A stretch of 64,000 nucleotides of DNA from contig JBAIAA010000412.1 in the NCBI GenBank assembly GCA_037893245.1, positions 2,666,001 to 2,730,000 on the forward strand, read 5' to 3'. The position numbers were made by a program, and so were the translations under genes. Source of the stretch: Crossaster papposus (Eukaryota > Echinodermata > Asteroidea > Velatida > Solasteridae). Below the pieces are notes generated by a model. That model did no database searches. It was given only the letters and a program-made list of their open reading frames with translations, and had not been told where the DNA came from. Of the stretch, positions 1 to 11,400 are shown piece by piece (positions within the stretch are counted from its first letter, which is position 1; every line of letters starts with the position of its first letter).

Positions 1-55
1 TAATCCCGCGCCTCGGCTCGGTGATGCGAAAATAATCCCGGCGCGAACTGGTTAA
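1..55. mobile_element. TTAA-A element, right end (cut by window start)
   Basis: Ends with CGGCGCGAACTGGTTAA, the terminal repeat of the family seen intact at 16465, 22230, 33006 and elsewhere. Confidence 0.85.
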
Positions 56-756
56 CTGACACATGACTCAAGTATCAGTGGTGCACGTACCACGTGGCTC
101 ATATATGTTAAGTGTATGCAGTGTACCATGCGTGTAGTAGTAGCAGGTTTTAACCCCTGGGCACAGTGACTTTATCATCGCTTCCTGTGCAGCCAGCTTT
201 TCTATTTATTACTAACTCCGGTGTCATTATTAGGTTCCTGTCTAGTATTAGTGCACACTGTCTTTCGGACGTCGATACCGTAGACATATACATTTTGTAG
301 GTCAGTATTGGCACAGTAATCGGTACACTCTCTGATGCTTAAGTTCATTTTATGCCATGTGGACATGGTTTCAAATGTGAAATATTGGACTAAAATGATC
401 AATATTTGTTTTGAATGAGCACTTAAAAAACTTGGCAAAACTTATTACGTTGCCAACCAAACTGTGTACGTAATTAGTATAATCAGTGTATTTTTCATGA
501 TAATTGCCTTTTGAGCCATCTCAGTATTGCAATATGTCTCCCGATAGGAATTGGCCGGAGGCGTACTGGTTCAAGTAACATGGGTACACATGAACACTGC
601 TGTTCGATTTATCTGCAAATGTTGATGGGTTGACCACGCCTTGACTCTGGGAGAATTAGTGGAATTGGTGGATGCACTGCTTTCTAGTTGATCATCTCCA
701 CGAGGCAAGTTGATAGCAAGCAACGCAAGAATTAGGTGAGCACTTTAAAGAACTAA

Positions 757-1170
757 AAGTTTTGTTTTTTTGTCGATTTTTGTTTGTTTTTGTGGCAGAG
801 TATAGATTAAATAAATAAAAAAAAAATTGGGTAAATTAGGTAAGAAATACGTTTTTTAGAGGCATTTTTTTCTGCGCCTGCACATTCAGAAATCTAAAAA
901 AGTCTGTATGTAAACATATGACGTCATTCTGGGAGACGGTGGCACTGCATACATATGTATGCAGTGCCACCGTCTACCAGAATGACCTCAAATGTTTACA
1001 TACAGACGGAGATTTGACCTCGCGCTTTTTAGAATTCTGGCTGTGCAGGCGTAAAAAAAAATGCCTCTAAAAAACATATTTGTTTACTTAATTTACCCAA
1101 TTTTTGTGTTGGTTATTATTTAATCTCATACTCTGCCACAAAAACCCAAAACACCCGAAGAAAAAAAAGC
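757..1170. repeat. Long palindrome (about 410 bp)
   Basis: Two arms pair around a centre at 954/955 (ACATATGT). The core GGTGGCACTGCATACATATG onward is a perfect inverted repeat. The outer arms (GAGGCATTTTTTTCTGCGCC; GGGTAAATTAGG; TTTGTGGCAGAGTAT) pair with few mismatches. It is probably a foldback element without a loop. Confidence 0.85.
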
Positions 1171-1453
1171 AGTAAATGGTACGTAAATCGCTGATAGTGC
1201 AAGTTTTTACAGCCGCTCAAAATATACTGACTATTTGAATATTTCAACCAATCAAATTTTCCAATTGCATTTTGCCAGTCTATATTTTAAAAAAAATTTA
1301 AAAAAATCTACATGTAGTCGCACAACTGTGGACCTATTTTAATCGTAAATGCATTTTGTTTTATCAATTGTCAGATGTCAACTTTTTGTTGACGGGAACT
1401 TTGTAGTCTGCCTATTTCTGTCATATTTTCAGATGGGTATTAGTAGAGATACC

Positions 1454-1803
1454 AGTAGGATACAGTTTGCAGATATCAAACATTTTTAATATCTAGTAAT
1501 ATTTAAAAATATCTTACTTATTTGAAATTAAATAATGATTCTAGGCATGATCCAGCAAATCGATTGCACTAAATATCCTGTAATTGTTCCGAAAAATTGA
1601 ATTTTATAAAAAAAAAAAATTGGCGATGGTGGGAAAAGAACTAAAGAAAAACAAGAATGCCAATTTTTTTGCTTTTCCCCGCAACCATGATTGTAAAACT
1701 TCGAACAGGTCAGTTAAACGATATTTACTATAAAATACAACCCCCAAATCCACCCCTTCATGATAATTCAGACAATTACCAATGGTGTATCCTACCTTTT
1801 TAA
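1454..1803. mobile_element. TTAA-B element
   Basis: Inverted ends of the AGGTAGGATACACCATTTGC family; the left end is degraded and the right end (AATGGTGTATCCTACCTTTTTAA) is good. No coding capacity. Confidence 0.75.
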
Positions 1804-2027
1804 ACAAACTTTATTGATGCTTTATTTATAGTGGGCAATGACTGGGCAAGATTGCATATAGTCCGATCCACGTGCGCACACTGACGACGTACTTTAGCAC
1901 ATTAAGTGCATCATGTGCACATTATACATTCATTTCTTGTTTTTGTTTTTTTAAACAAGTCTTGTGACTTTGATGGCAGCTGTACGTACATATCCGTGCT
2001 AACATACCTAGAAATAGGTACAACAAA

Positions 2028-2445
2028 TGTGACCTGTTCCAACGAAACCCGGACAAAGTCGCACAATGTGTTTTGTCACAATGTACTCCTGAAGTCATTT
2101 CTGGATGGATTTTACCATTTTGAGGTTTTAGGTTTTCCTAAGTCACTCACTATTAATCTACAATCTCCTTAAATTTGAACAAAATCCGTCTACCAGAAGT
2201 GGTTTTTTTGGTCTATTTTGTGAAACATTTGTGTATAGAAATAATACGCTTTTCTGAACTTCAAAGCTTTTTATCTCATAATTAGGTTGTCAGGGTTGTA
2301 TCACTAAATCCAGACCCCAGGGAAGATAGGGTACATATGTAAATGATGCATCATTTTAAAGCTGAGAACCTAGAGAATTTGAAAAAAGCAAAATCTGAAA
2401 AACTAAAAAGTCGACTTTGTCCGGGTTTTGTTGGAACAGGTCACA
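2028..2445. mobile_element. GTGACC-group element, type 1
   Basis: Inverted ends TGTGACCTGTTCCAACGAAA and its complement, running on through CCGGACAAAGTCG. A second copy in the opposite orientation is at 15477-15904. Confidence 0.85.
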
Positions 2446-2794
2446 AATTGTACTGGTATTTGTTTCATGTACATACATGTACTTAGTTATACACATGGAA
2501 AATGTCCTTTTGCAAAATTTACAGGGTTTCAAAATGTCTAGACACCCTGTTCATATAGATTGCTAACAAAATGTGGACTAACTAAATATGGTAAATTGGG
2601 GGTAGTAAATTGAAAAAAGCCAGTTTATTTTTCACGAGGGTGGAAGTCAGACATGATGAAGTTTACGAAAGGATTTGCCGCAGTAAGAAAGAACACTCGA
2701 CAAGAAGTTGAAGTACAATGTACCAGTATGTAGTTTTATAAGGCAGCACGTATGTAACTGTAATCATTTGAGAGGTTGCATTGATAGGTTGAGC

Positions 2795-2960
2795 AGGAGT
2801 GTAGCCTAGTGGTTAGGGTTATAGTGACTCATGATCAGCCGGGGGTCAAGGGTGGATCAAATCCAGCTGCAGGCTAGGCTGTATTATAAAAGGATAAGAA
2901 TAATAATGTATTTATTAATTGTATAGCGCAAATTCTATACAAAATATATTCAAATACAGA
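2795..2960 (+). mobile_element. tRNA-derived SINE
   Basis: A tRNA-like head with an A-box-like TAGCCTAGTGGTTAGGG and B-box-like GGTGGATCAAATCCAGC is followed by an AT-rich tail with ATAATAATG. It is not a functional tRNA. Confidence 0.6.
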
Positions 2961-3432
2961 AAATCCTTAAAATACACAAACAATAAAAGTTAAAGTTAAA
3001 ATAAGCGAATCTAGTATAACAAAATATAAAAAATATATAAAGATAGTTATTAAAATTCACGTTAAAGTTAAAACAATACAACAATAAAAACCCTGAGCTC
3101 TCCGCTTGACCATCAGTATACAGTTTGTTTTGACGAAAGGTGTGATACACTTGCGGATCTTGGGTTATTGACGGGGAAATACAATTTCACATTTATAAAA
3201 CACAACAGGATAGGTGAATCGCTCAGAAAGGCCTAGTCCAGCTTGATTCAGGGAAATTTTATATAAATCAAAGGTGAATTTATGCAAGACGAGGAAAAAA
3301 TAAGGTAATGTACTGTATATAGTTGTGGTTATCCCTGCAGATACACCGTAGTTTACCCCCTCCGTGTGATGTAATGAGCCTAAAATAGATGTATTTCAAG
3401 TGTGCCTGTAGGCATATAAGACGGAACAATCT

Positions 3433-3826
3433 AAAGGGATAGTATACGTTTGGTAATTACTCCAAAAATTAATGGCAATAAAAACTTACTTGGTAAGAAG
3501 TACAGCAGCTTTGGATAGTATAATGCATTTTTTGAAACTTTTCACTTCGAAGTACTGCGGTTATGGAAAAAGATCCCTTTTTATTCCCAAATATTTGAAT
3601 CTGAGAAGTGTTACTGCAGTGACGATTCTCAGACTGTGTATTCCAATGCAGATTATTCTTTCTGCGTGGACATAACCGCTTCAGATTTTCTGCAATATCT
3701 CAAAATCGCTACCACCTTTGAAAATGACATTTTTACAGGTCAGTTTTTATGGTATATATGTATAACTACATGTATATGATTGAAACAAACAATGGGTTCC
3801 AATTACCAAACGTATACGATCCCTTT
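3433..3826. mobile_element. Inverted-repeat element with AAAGGGATAGTATACG ends
   Basis: Left end AAAGGGATAGTATACGTTTG, right end CAAACGTATACGATCCCTTT, about 394 bp, with no coding capacity. A single copy in this window. Confidence 0.75.
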
Positions 3827-4158
3827 AATGTACAAGTACACTTCTCTCTCAAATGATGTCTGTAATACATTAGTTCTTGAAGCCACAGCAGTATGCTGAT
3901 GATGTACCTGTGGGTATTTGAGAGCCCTTGATGATGTCCTTGTATGCTAAGAAAATTGAGAAGAATAAAGTTGTCTGTAAGAGGTGCTTTACTATATGTA
4001 TACAAGCTGCTTGATGAAATTTTAAGTAGTTTATAACAACTCGTCTCCAAGGAGTTTTTACTTTTTTTGTTGCAAGTACTTTGTGATGGTCTTAAACTGC
4101 AGAAACCTGGAAGTTTTCTTAATTAGAAAATCTCTGGTGCTTTTTTTTTACTCTTTAG

Positions 4159-5397
4159 AGAAGTCATCTTCGAACTCTCCCGCAATCGACACCGAGGATG
4201 GGCTGATGACGACCTTTGTTGGCGTGGCCAAGAAGATGTTCCCCGACGACGGTCCTGGCACGCTGACCCAGGCCAACTCGGGCGACGTGGATCTGAGTAA
4301 CACGGAGCACCGGGACTTCCATGTAATGATGTGAAAACCTGACCCGACCCGACACGACCCGACCTGACCTGACCCGACCCGAAACCGACTTCCGGTTGGA
4401 TCGGGTTGGTCATTTCAGTCGAGTCGGTTCGTTTTAGGTTTTGTGCTTATTTGGTTTGTTGCCCTGTTTTTTTGCCAATAATTTTTTTCATGCTAAGCAA
4501 ATTTGTTGTGCTTGCATGTTTGATGAAATTGGCCCATGAAGGCCATGATCAACTCAACCCGATTCACATCATTAACTAAACAGGGAAAGCTACTGCACCA
4601 GGCAGCCATCTACTCCAACTTGCAGCTCTTGGAGGACCTTCTAAAGTGGGAGCAGCGACGCTACATCAACGAGAGAGACTCCTTCGGCCGGACGGCGCTT
4701 CATGCCGTCTGCGCCGCCGAGGTCTCGGAGCGAGAGGAGAGCATTCAGTGCGTCGGGTTGCTCCTGGAGTCCGGGGCTGATCCCAACATCGCCGCAGCCC
4801 AGAAGTACAATTATTATGTAAGTGAAATGACTGCAGTTGACAATATACATGTAGAATCATTCTGGCATTTGTTATTGCTTAGGCCAAACAAATTAATAGT
4901 TCTGCTTCCGGTTACCCTACTACCCTATTTTGACAGCCTAATTTACTTTGTTTTTGTTTGGGGAGGGGGGGGGGGGTGGGGGGGGGGGTGGGGGTGGGGG
5001 GGAACAAAGTTATGGTAAATATTTTTTTTTTTTAAATATAAAATAAATTAGATTTTTTTTTTTTTTTTTAAATTTTATTTTTAAGGTTACTGGCACAGTA
5101 GTAGTAGTAGTAAAATGTGTAAGTGTTATGCTGTGTACTTTTGAATTGATCTAATAGCGGAGTTTTGTTTCGATTTTCAGACTCCTTTGCACGTGGCAGC
5201 CAAAGATGGGAAGGTGAAGATAGCCAGCCTGCTGGTCCAGTACGGCGCCGATCTGGAGAACCGTGACATCAAACGATTGACCCCGCTGGAGCTGGCTAGG
5301 AACAACTATCAGACGGATTGCGTCAGCTTCCTGCAGACCACTCAAGGTTAGTTAGGGAGCTTTTCTGAAACAGGTGCACTGGTATACAAGGTGCCTC

Positions 5398-5429
<32 letters not shown>

Positions 5430-8400
5430 AAAAAAAAACAATAAAAAACAATAAAAAATAATAAACAAAATTAAAAATAAAAAAATTTAAAATAAAAAAA
5501 TTAAAATAAAAAAAAATTTAAACATATATATATGTGTGTGTTAGAAAATGTGAAAATATAAATATAACAGTGCTCAATTTAGACACCCTGTAAATATATG
5601 TGTTATATATACAAGATTCCCGAGGCCAAAACAATACCTATATCAATGGATGGAAACATCTTTCTAGAACCAAAATAATACCAAGATACCACAATTTGAG
5701 CCAGTAGTTTTAGCTACCGCCCCCAATCGAGATATCGTGGTCCTTTTACCAACACGACCAAAGAACTGCATGGTTAGATTCTGCCTTAAGAAATTAAGTT
5801 TTCCCAGAAGGAAAAAGACTGCCAGGTCTTTGGGTTTTTGAGATCAGCAAAGAGGCAAGCTCGTAGTGCAGGGCTGTGATTTCTCTATCCCCACCTTGGA
5901 ATAAAAGGAAAGGAAATCCCCCTTCCTCTTAACTCCCCGGAAATTATCGGAAGAATGGCTTCACATCAGGTGCTGAAAGATTCCATTTCATCACGTATGT
6001 AGAGATGACGGTCGAAAAGGCTGGACGAAAATAGAGGCCGGAACGGACATTTTATCCAAAGGTTACTCTTGGTGGGAATAGATAAGGGGCCCTGCCTGCC
6101 AGGTAACTCCGGATTCTTTCCTCTTTAAGATGAAAACTGAGACAGCCAACACGAAGCCCCATTTTGTTTTTCATTTCTGCTTGACCTCCAACTTGCTAAC
6201 TCCTTAAATTTCAAGTGCTCTCTTGAAGACTTGATTATGGTATACTTTCAGAATTATTAGCTGAATTAAGAAGAGGCAAAATATTCACTAGATGAAATTT
6301 GCGTCGGGGTGATGTAAATTTAATACCTGATTCCTGTTAAACAGGGTGGCCCATGAGTATACTTCCACTACCCAGAGGCCCGAACTATACCGATGGATGG
6401 AGAATCGTTCTAGGAGAAAAACGATACAAAAATATCTTGATTTGGGCTAGTAGTTTTAGCTTCAGACCATGTTTTGTGAAGCCCAGTCATCAGGGGACCT
6501 TTCGTACCAAGAAATAGGCAAAACTGTGGTTAAGTTAGCAAAAGAACACTGACTTCAATAATGAAGTAAAGAAAATATTCTAAGAACGCTTAATAGGTTG
6601 ACTGTGTATTTTATCTCAATATGACCTACATTGTACATGTAATTTTTCTCTAGTACATGTAGAAGTTAATTTTAGCATATCCTTGACCCAACTCTTGGCA
6701 AGTTAAACCATCTGCCGGACGGCAGATGCTCTATCACCACCATGGATGTGAATAATTATAATTATGTTAACTTGGTTTTTCCCCTATATATGAACACAAA
6801 ACTTGCGTCGCAATGTTTACTATATGAGTCCCCATACCATCCATTTTCAAAATCTACAACGAAGGCAAATTGTACATACTACCTTTTTGAAAGGAAAAAA
6901 AACCAACAAATTGTTGGAAAATCTGTACAGTTAACACAGGAAGTTTGTCCCAGGAAATGGTGAACAGTCAGAGGGCACCTACACATATAGATGTGTACAA
7001 GAGTAATTTCATTATCTTTCCATATACCTCTTGACACCTGGGGTCATCTCACAAAGCTGCCAAGCACAACAATTTGCTTAGCGTGAAAATACTTCTTTAA
7101 ATTTTAAAGTGAACAAAGAAATCGGCAAGGCGGGACTTAAACCTGCGATCTCCGGAATACCGGACCGGCGCTCTGCCAACTGAGCTATCTTGCCCTATGT
7201 TGGCGGTCTCCCAAATTGTCAGTATCTTTGTTCAAGGCACTAGTCAGAAGTCAAAATTCTTCCTTGTCAAAAACAGGGTTACAGACCAAATTTTAAGGTA
7301 ATATTGTTTACGACCGATATTCGTCTGGTTTTTGCTTGGCAAGAAAAGCACATAGAGTTTTGGCTGGCAACCGGTTATTATTGAGCAAGACTTGTTGGTG
7401 CTAAGCAAATATTTGTGCTTAGCAGCGTTGGAAATTGGTCCCAGTGTACAGAATACTGTTTTGGGCATGCTCTAGCTTATACATTCGCACGGTTGTAGTC
7501 GAGTCCCTGCAAGTCCGTTCACAAGTCCTTTCGTGAAGCCTGCAGTCACAAGTCTCTTCATAAAGGCAGTCACAAGTAACTGGATGAACAATGACAAAGT
7601 AATGCTTTTGTCAAAGCTCATTTGAATAGCTTGTGATTTGAATTGGAACTGAAGGACTTGTGATGGACTTACAGGGACTTACAGGGACTTGCAGGTACTT
7701 GTGGTGGACTTTACTACATCCCTGGACTACATTGTGGTTTGGGAAGCAGCACCCGGTCAGTATGCACGTGCGACTGTCGAGGAAAAACCCTAGTGTTTCC
7801 TGTTGTTGAGAAATTTATAAACCAGTTCGCGCCGGGATTATTTTAACATGACTGAGCTGAGGCGCGTGCCACAGAGTGTTGGCTTATGATTCATGGTGTC
7901 TAATAATAATAATAATTAACATTTATAAGGTGCCAGTATCCCCCTAGCAAGACGCTCATGGCGCACAATACATAACAATTAATACAATTTGGTTTAAAAC
8001 ATAAATCAGTAAAAAAAATTAAAAAAATAATATATATATTTATTAATTACAAAACCGTGATGAAATGCCTAATTGTTTTGTGTGTGCGAGTAATTAATTA
8101 GTCTCATACTGGAAAACTTAATTTCTTAAGGCAGGTTTTTTTACCTTGGTGTACAGAAATATTGTTTTAAAACATTTGTAGCACATTCAGGTACATTTGT
8201 CTTCTAGAATTTGGCTTTTTTTATTATCAAATTACCAGTACTAGTACCTTGAACTGTGTCAGTAGTGAAACCTTTGAATTCTATCCCCCGGGTTTTTGCT
8301 GTTTCGGCGGTAGCCGATGCCGCTTCAGTCACTTCCTGCTGCTGGTGATGAAATACTGTAGTTGGAAACACAACCTAATGTACATGGCTATTTACATGTA

Positions 8401-11400
8401 ATGTATTGGTAATTCAACTCCACAATTTGTTCTATTGGTTCACTAATTAGTTCACAACTTAGAATTATGTACACGTACTGTATGGGCCCCCCATACATGT
8501 AGGCCTATACACTGTCTTGGGGAAAAACCTGAAAATTTGAAGAAAGGTATTGCTAAACAAACGGTGAACTCTCAGCCGGAAACCGATTTTTGAGTTCCAC
8601 CTTCGCTATTGCCCACAGGATATATGATTATTAATATAAAAAGTCTTAGAACAATGCTTGTTTTAAAACACTTGTCGGGCCACTAACTGCAGGATAGTAC
8701 AGGGGAAACGTCGCCGTGCTGGTGGACATTTTAGATCTGAGGATCTTGATGCAAGTTTAGTACCTTGGTGTGCCAATGCCTTTGAACTGTTTTCTTGCCC
8801 AGCGTTACTGATCGAGCTCCTGCCACTGTCTGCGTGAGGTAGTTTTTTTGGTTATGTGTGGGTGGTGATGATGATCGGTTACGCTTGTCACTTCAATCCT
8901 TGAACCATTACTTCATGATTTCTGGCTTTTGGCAATGAGTTGGTCAGCCTATACCCGTGCAACTCCACAATAGTCATCATAGACTAGACGTCTCACGGAG
9001 ATTTAGATGATTCATTTGTTGGATTTTATTCAGCCTTTTAAACAAAAACTACTTTACATGCTACATGTACTTTATTTTGTCTGTTCAGCGATACGTTAAA
9101 GGTAGGATACACCATTGGTATTTGCTTGAATTATCAGGAAATGGTTTTGGAGGTTTTATTTTATCGTTTAACTGACCTGTCCAATGCTACAATCATGGAT
9201 GCCCAGCAAAAAGCAAGAAAAACGGCGTTTGTTTTCAACTGGCGTCGGGAAGTTGTTTGTTTGTTTTTTTTTAAATAAAATTCTATTTTTTTTACCAATT
9301 ACACGATATTTAGCGCAATCATTTTGCTGGATGCCCAGAATCATTATTAACTTTCAAATAAAGTAAGGCATTTCGTTAGATAATTCGTTAGTAAACATTT
9401 TTGATATCTGCAAATGGTGTATAATTCCTACCTTATTTGCATGTAATTGTGCATCAAGAATTAGAGGAAGTTGGTTGCCTTTTTTGTTTTCTATAACAAT
9501 TTTTGATAACAAATCGTGTGTAATTGACCGTTAACTCTCGATTCAGAATCGGGGAGCACAGATTTGGTTTCCTGTTTTCTTGTTATTTTAACTTGATGGA
9601 GTGTCAATTTAGCATTTTGTGGGAGAGGTTCTCAATGTATACCAAGCATTGTAAGCTATAGTCCAGAGATCTGTCGCATAACAATCTATTTGCAACTTGT
9701 GCGTCATCGGGCGGACGATAATTCGATCGGAAGCAGTTTGTAGTACTGGGGCAACAGACAAAAAAATGTGACCGGCTCTACAAAAAGGTGTAATATGTCG
9801 CAAACAAATTATATGAGTTATATACATGGTTGAAAAGCCCACAACGTAAGCTTTCATTTGGTATATAATAGAGCTCCATAGCCCCTCTTATTTTTGAGAT
9901 ATGACAAGTTTACATATTGATTACTTCCTTAGAGTTTAAATCACACAACTGAGAAAACTGGCTTTGAAATAGCCGGCTCTGTTGTACTACAACAGAACGA
10001 TGCACGCAAAATGGTATTTTTTTCCACTTTATTTATAAAAATCAACATTTCTTTGAATGAAACCTGAAACTGTAGGTATTGAAGATGTCAGTCATGACAA
10101 CAACAACAAATTACATTTTGATGAAATGTTTACCCTCTAAACGTTGAGCAGGCCATTACATGATAGTGCACAGCACGACTTAATACACCTTTTTGTAGAG
10201 CCAGTCACAAATATGCATCACAAATGTACCTTCAGGTGGAACAACCGGCAATGTTTGGGGAAAACCCTGTGACTTTCAGGATAGCATGGTCTTGACAAAC
10301 TCTGTCTAAACCAGGCAACGAAGAAAAAAAATATTCAGACGTCATTTCTAAATGCTTTGTAGGGGTGGGAACTGTGAGATTGGGTAAGCTCCAGAAACGG
10401 GAAGTTACAAAGTCAACAAAGCTGTACATTCCCTGAGAATGTGCCTCGGAAGTCCACATGACACAGAGCACATCCTGTCAACGACAGCTACTGTGTAAAT
10501 ACAGCAGCGCAGTGCTGGGTTAGGCCTTGTGTTTATGCGACATGGACCCACACCTAGAAAACAATACTCTAGTGCGTCAGTTGGTTGGGTGCAGTTTTGA
10601 TGATGAGCTCGGTATAAAAAGAGTAGAGCATGATGTGAACTGGATTACATAGCATCGCCATAACTTATAAGAAGTCCAGCTTTATCATTTAAACAGAAGA
10701 TTCTAAGTTACTGGTACGTACTTATCAAGAATGCTGAACACAGGATTCTATGGGTCCTTTTAAAAGATGAATGCGTTTGGGTGCAGTGCGCCAGCCGTTA
10801 CCTCCAGTGCATGCATGGATAAGATGAACAATAATAACAGTGTTGTGGTTGAAGTCGCCGCGACAGACAGCACGTTGATCGGAGAGGTTGACGGAGACTA
10901 CGGAATTGTCAGAGCATGGAACGATGAATTCGGTATAAAATTTCAAAAACAGTTTCAGTAATTTATTGTAGTATCTTTTTTTTTTTTTTTTTTTTTTTTA
11001 ATCTTGTATTTTTGTTTAGTTTTTACTGTTTATTTTCTTGATAGCCGTACAAAGATTTTTAGCTGACGAGTACAAGTTACAATCATTAATTTTAAAAACA
11101 AATTAACCTTGGCCCAACGTCAAGAAAGAGTCCTATTTCTGAACAAATTGCCAGTATAAGTCTATTATTTTCACCCACACTTTTGTGTTGGTGATCTGTT
11201 AACTCTAAACTGGCGGTCTTTTTTCTTTTCTTCCCCCATACAGTTGTTCAGAAACTGGTTATAACCAAAACACTTTTATTGTTTTGTCCACGTTTATATA
11301 CAGATATAAGCAATCTAAAGTTCTTGTACACATCCCAAGTGTTTCATTTTCTGTCAATCTTATACATGTGCATACTTTAATTTAAGAACTGTTTATATTA

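Noticed and set aside
1906..2172. ORF of 88 codons on +, and a similar one at 15754-15951 on -
   Set aside because: Both lie in the two copies of the type 1 GTGACC element and show the same peptide only because the DNA is repeated; there is no codon-level conservation or known domain.
4086..4158. ATG at 4086 as the LRRK start codon
   Set aside because: It is in frame, but a pyrimidine tract and TTTAG acceptor precede 4159 and the peptide before it looks intronic; an upstream exon is more likely. It cannot be fully excluded.
4123..4413. Minus-strand ORF with GSGQVRSGRVGSG repeats
   Set aside because: Made by a short CCCGACC tandem repeat at 4340-4385 and the antisense of LRRK exon 1.
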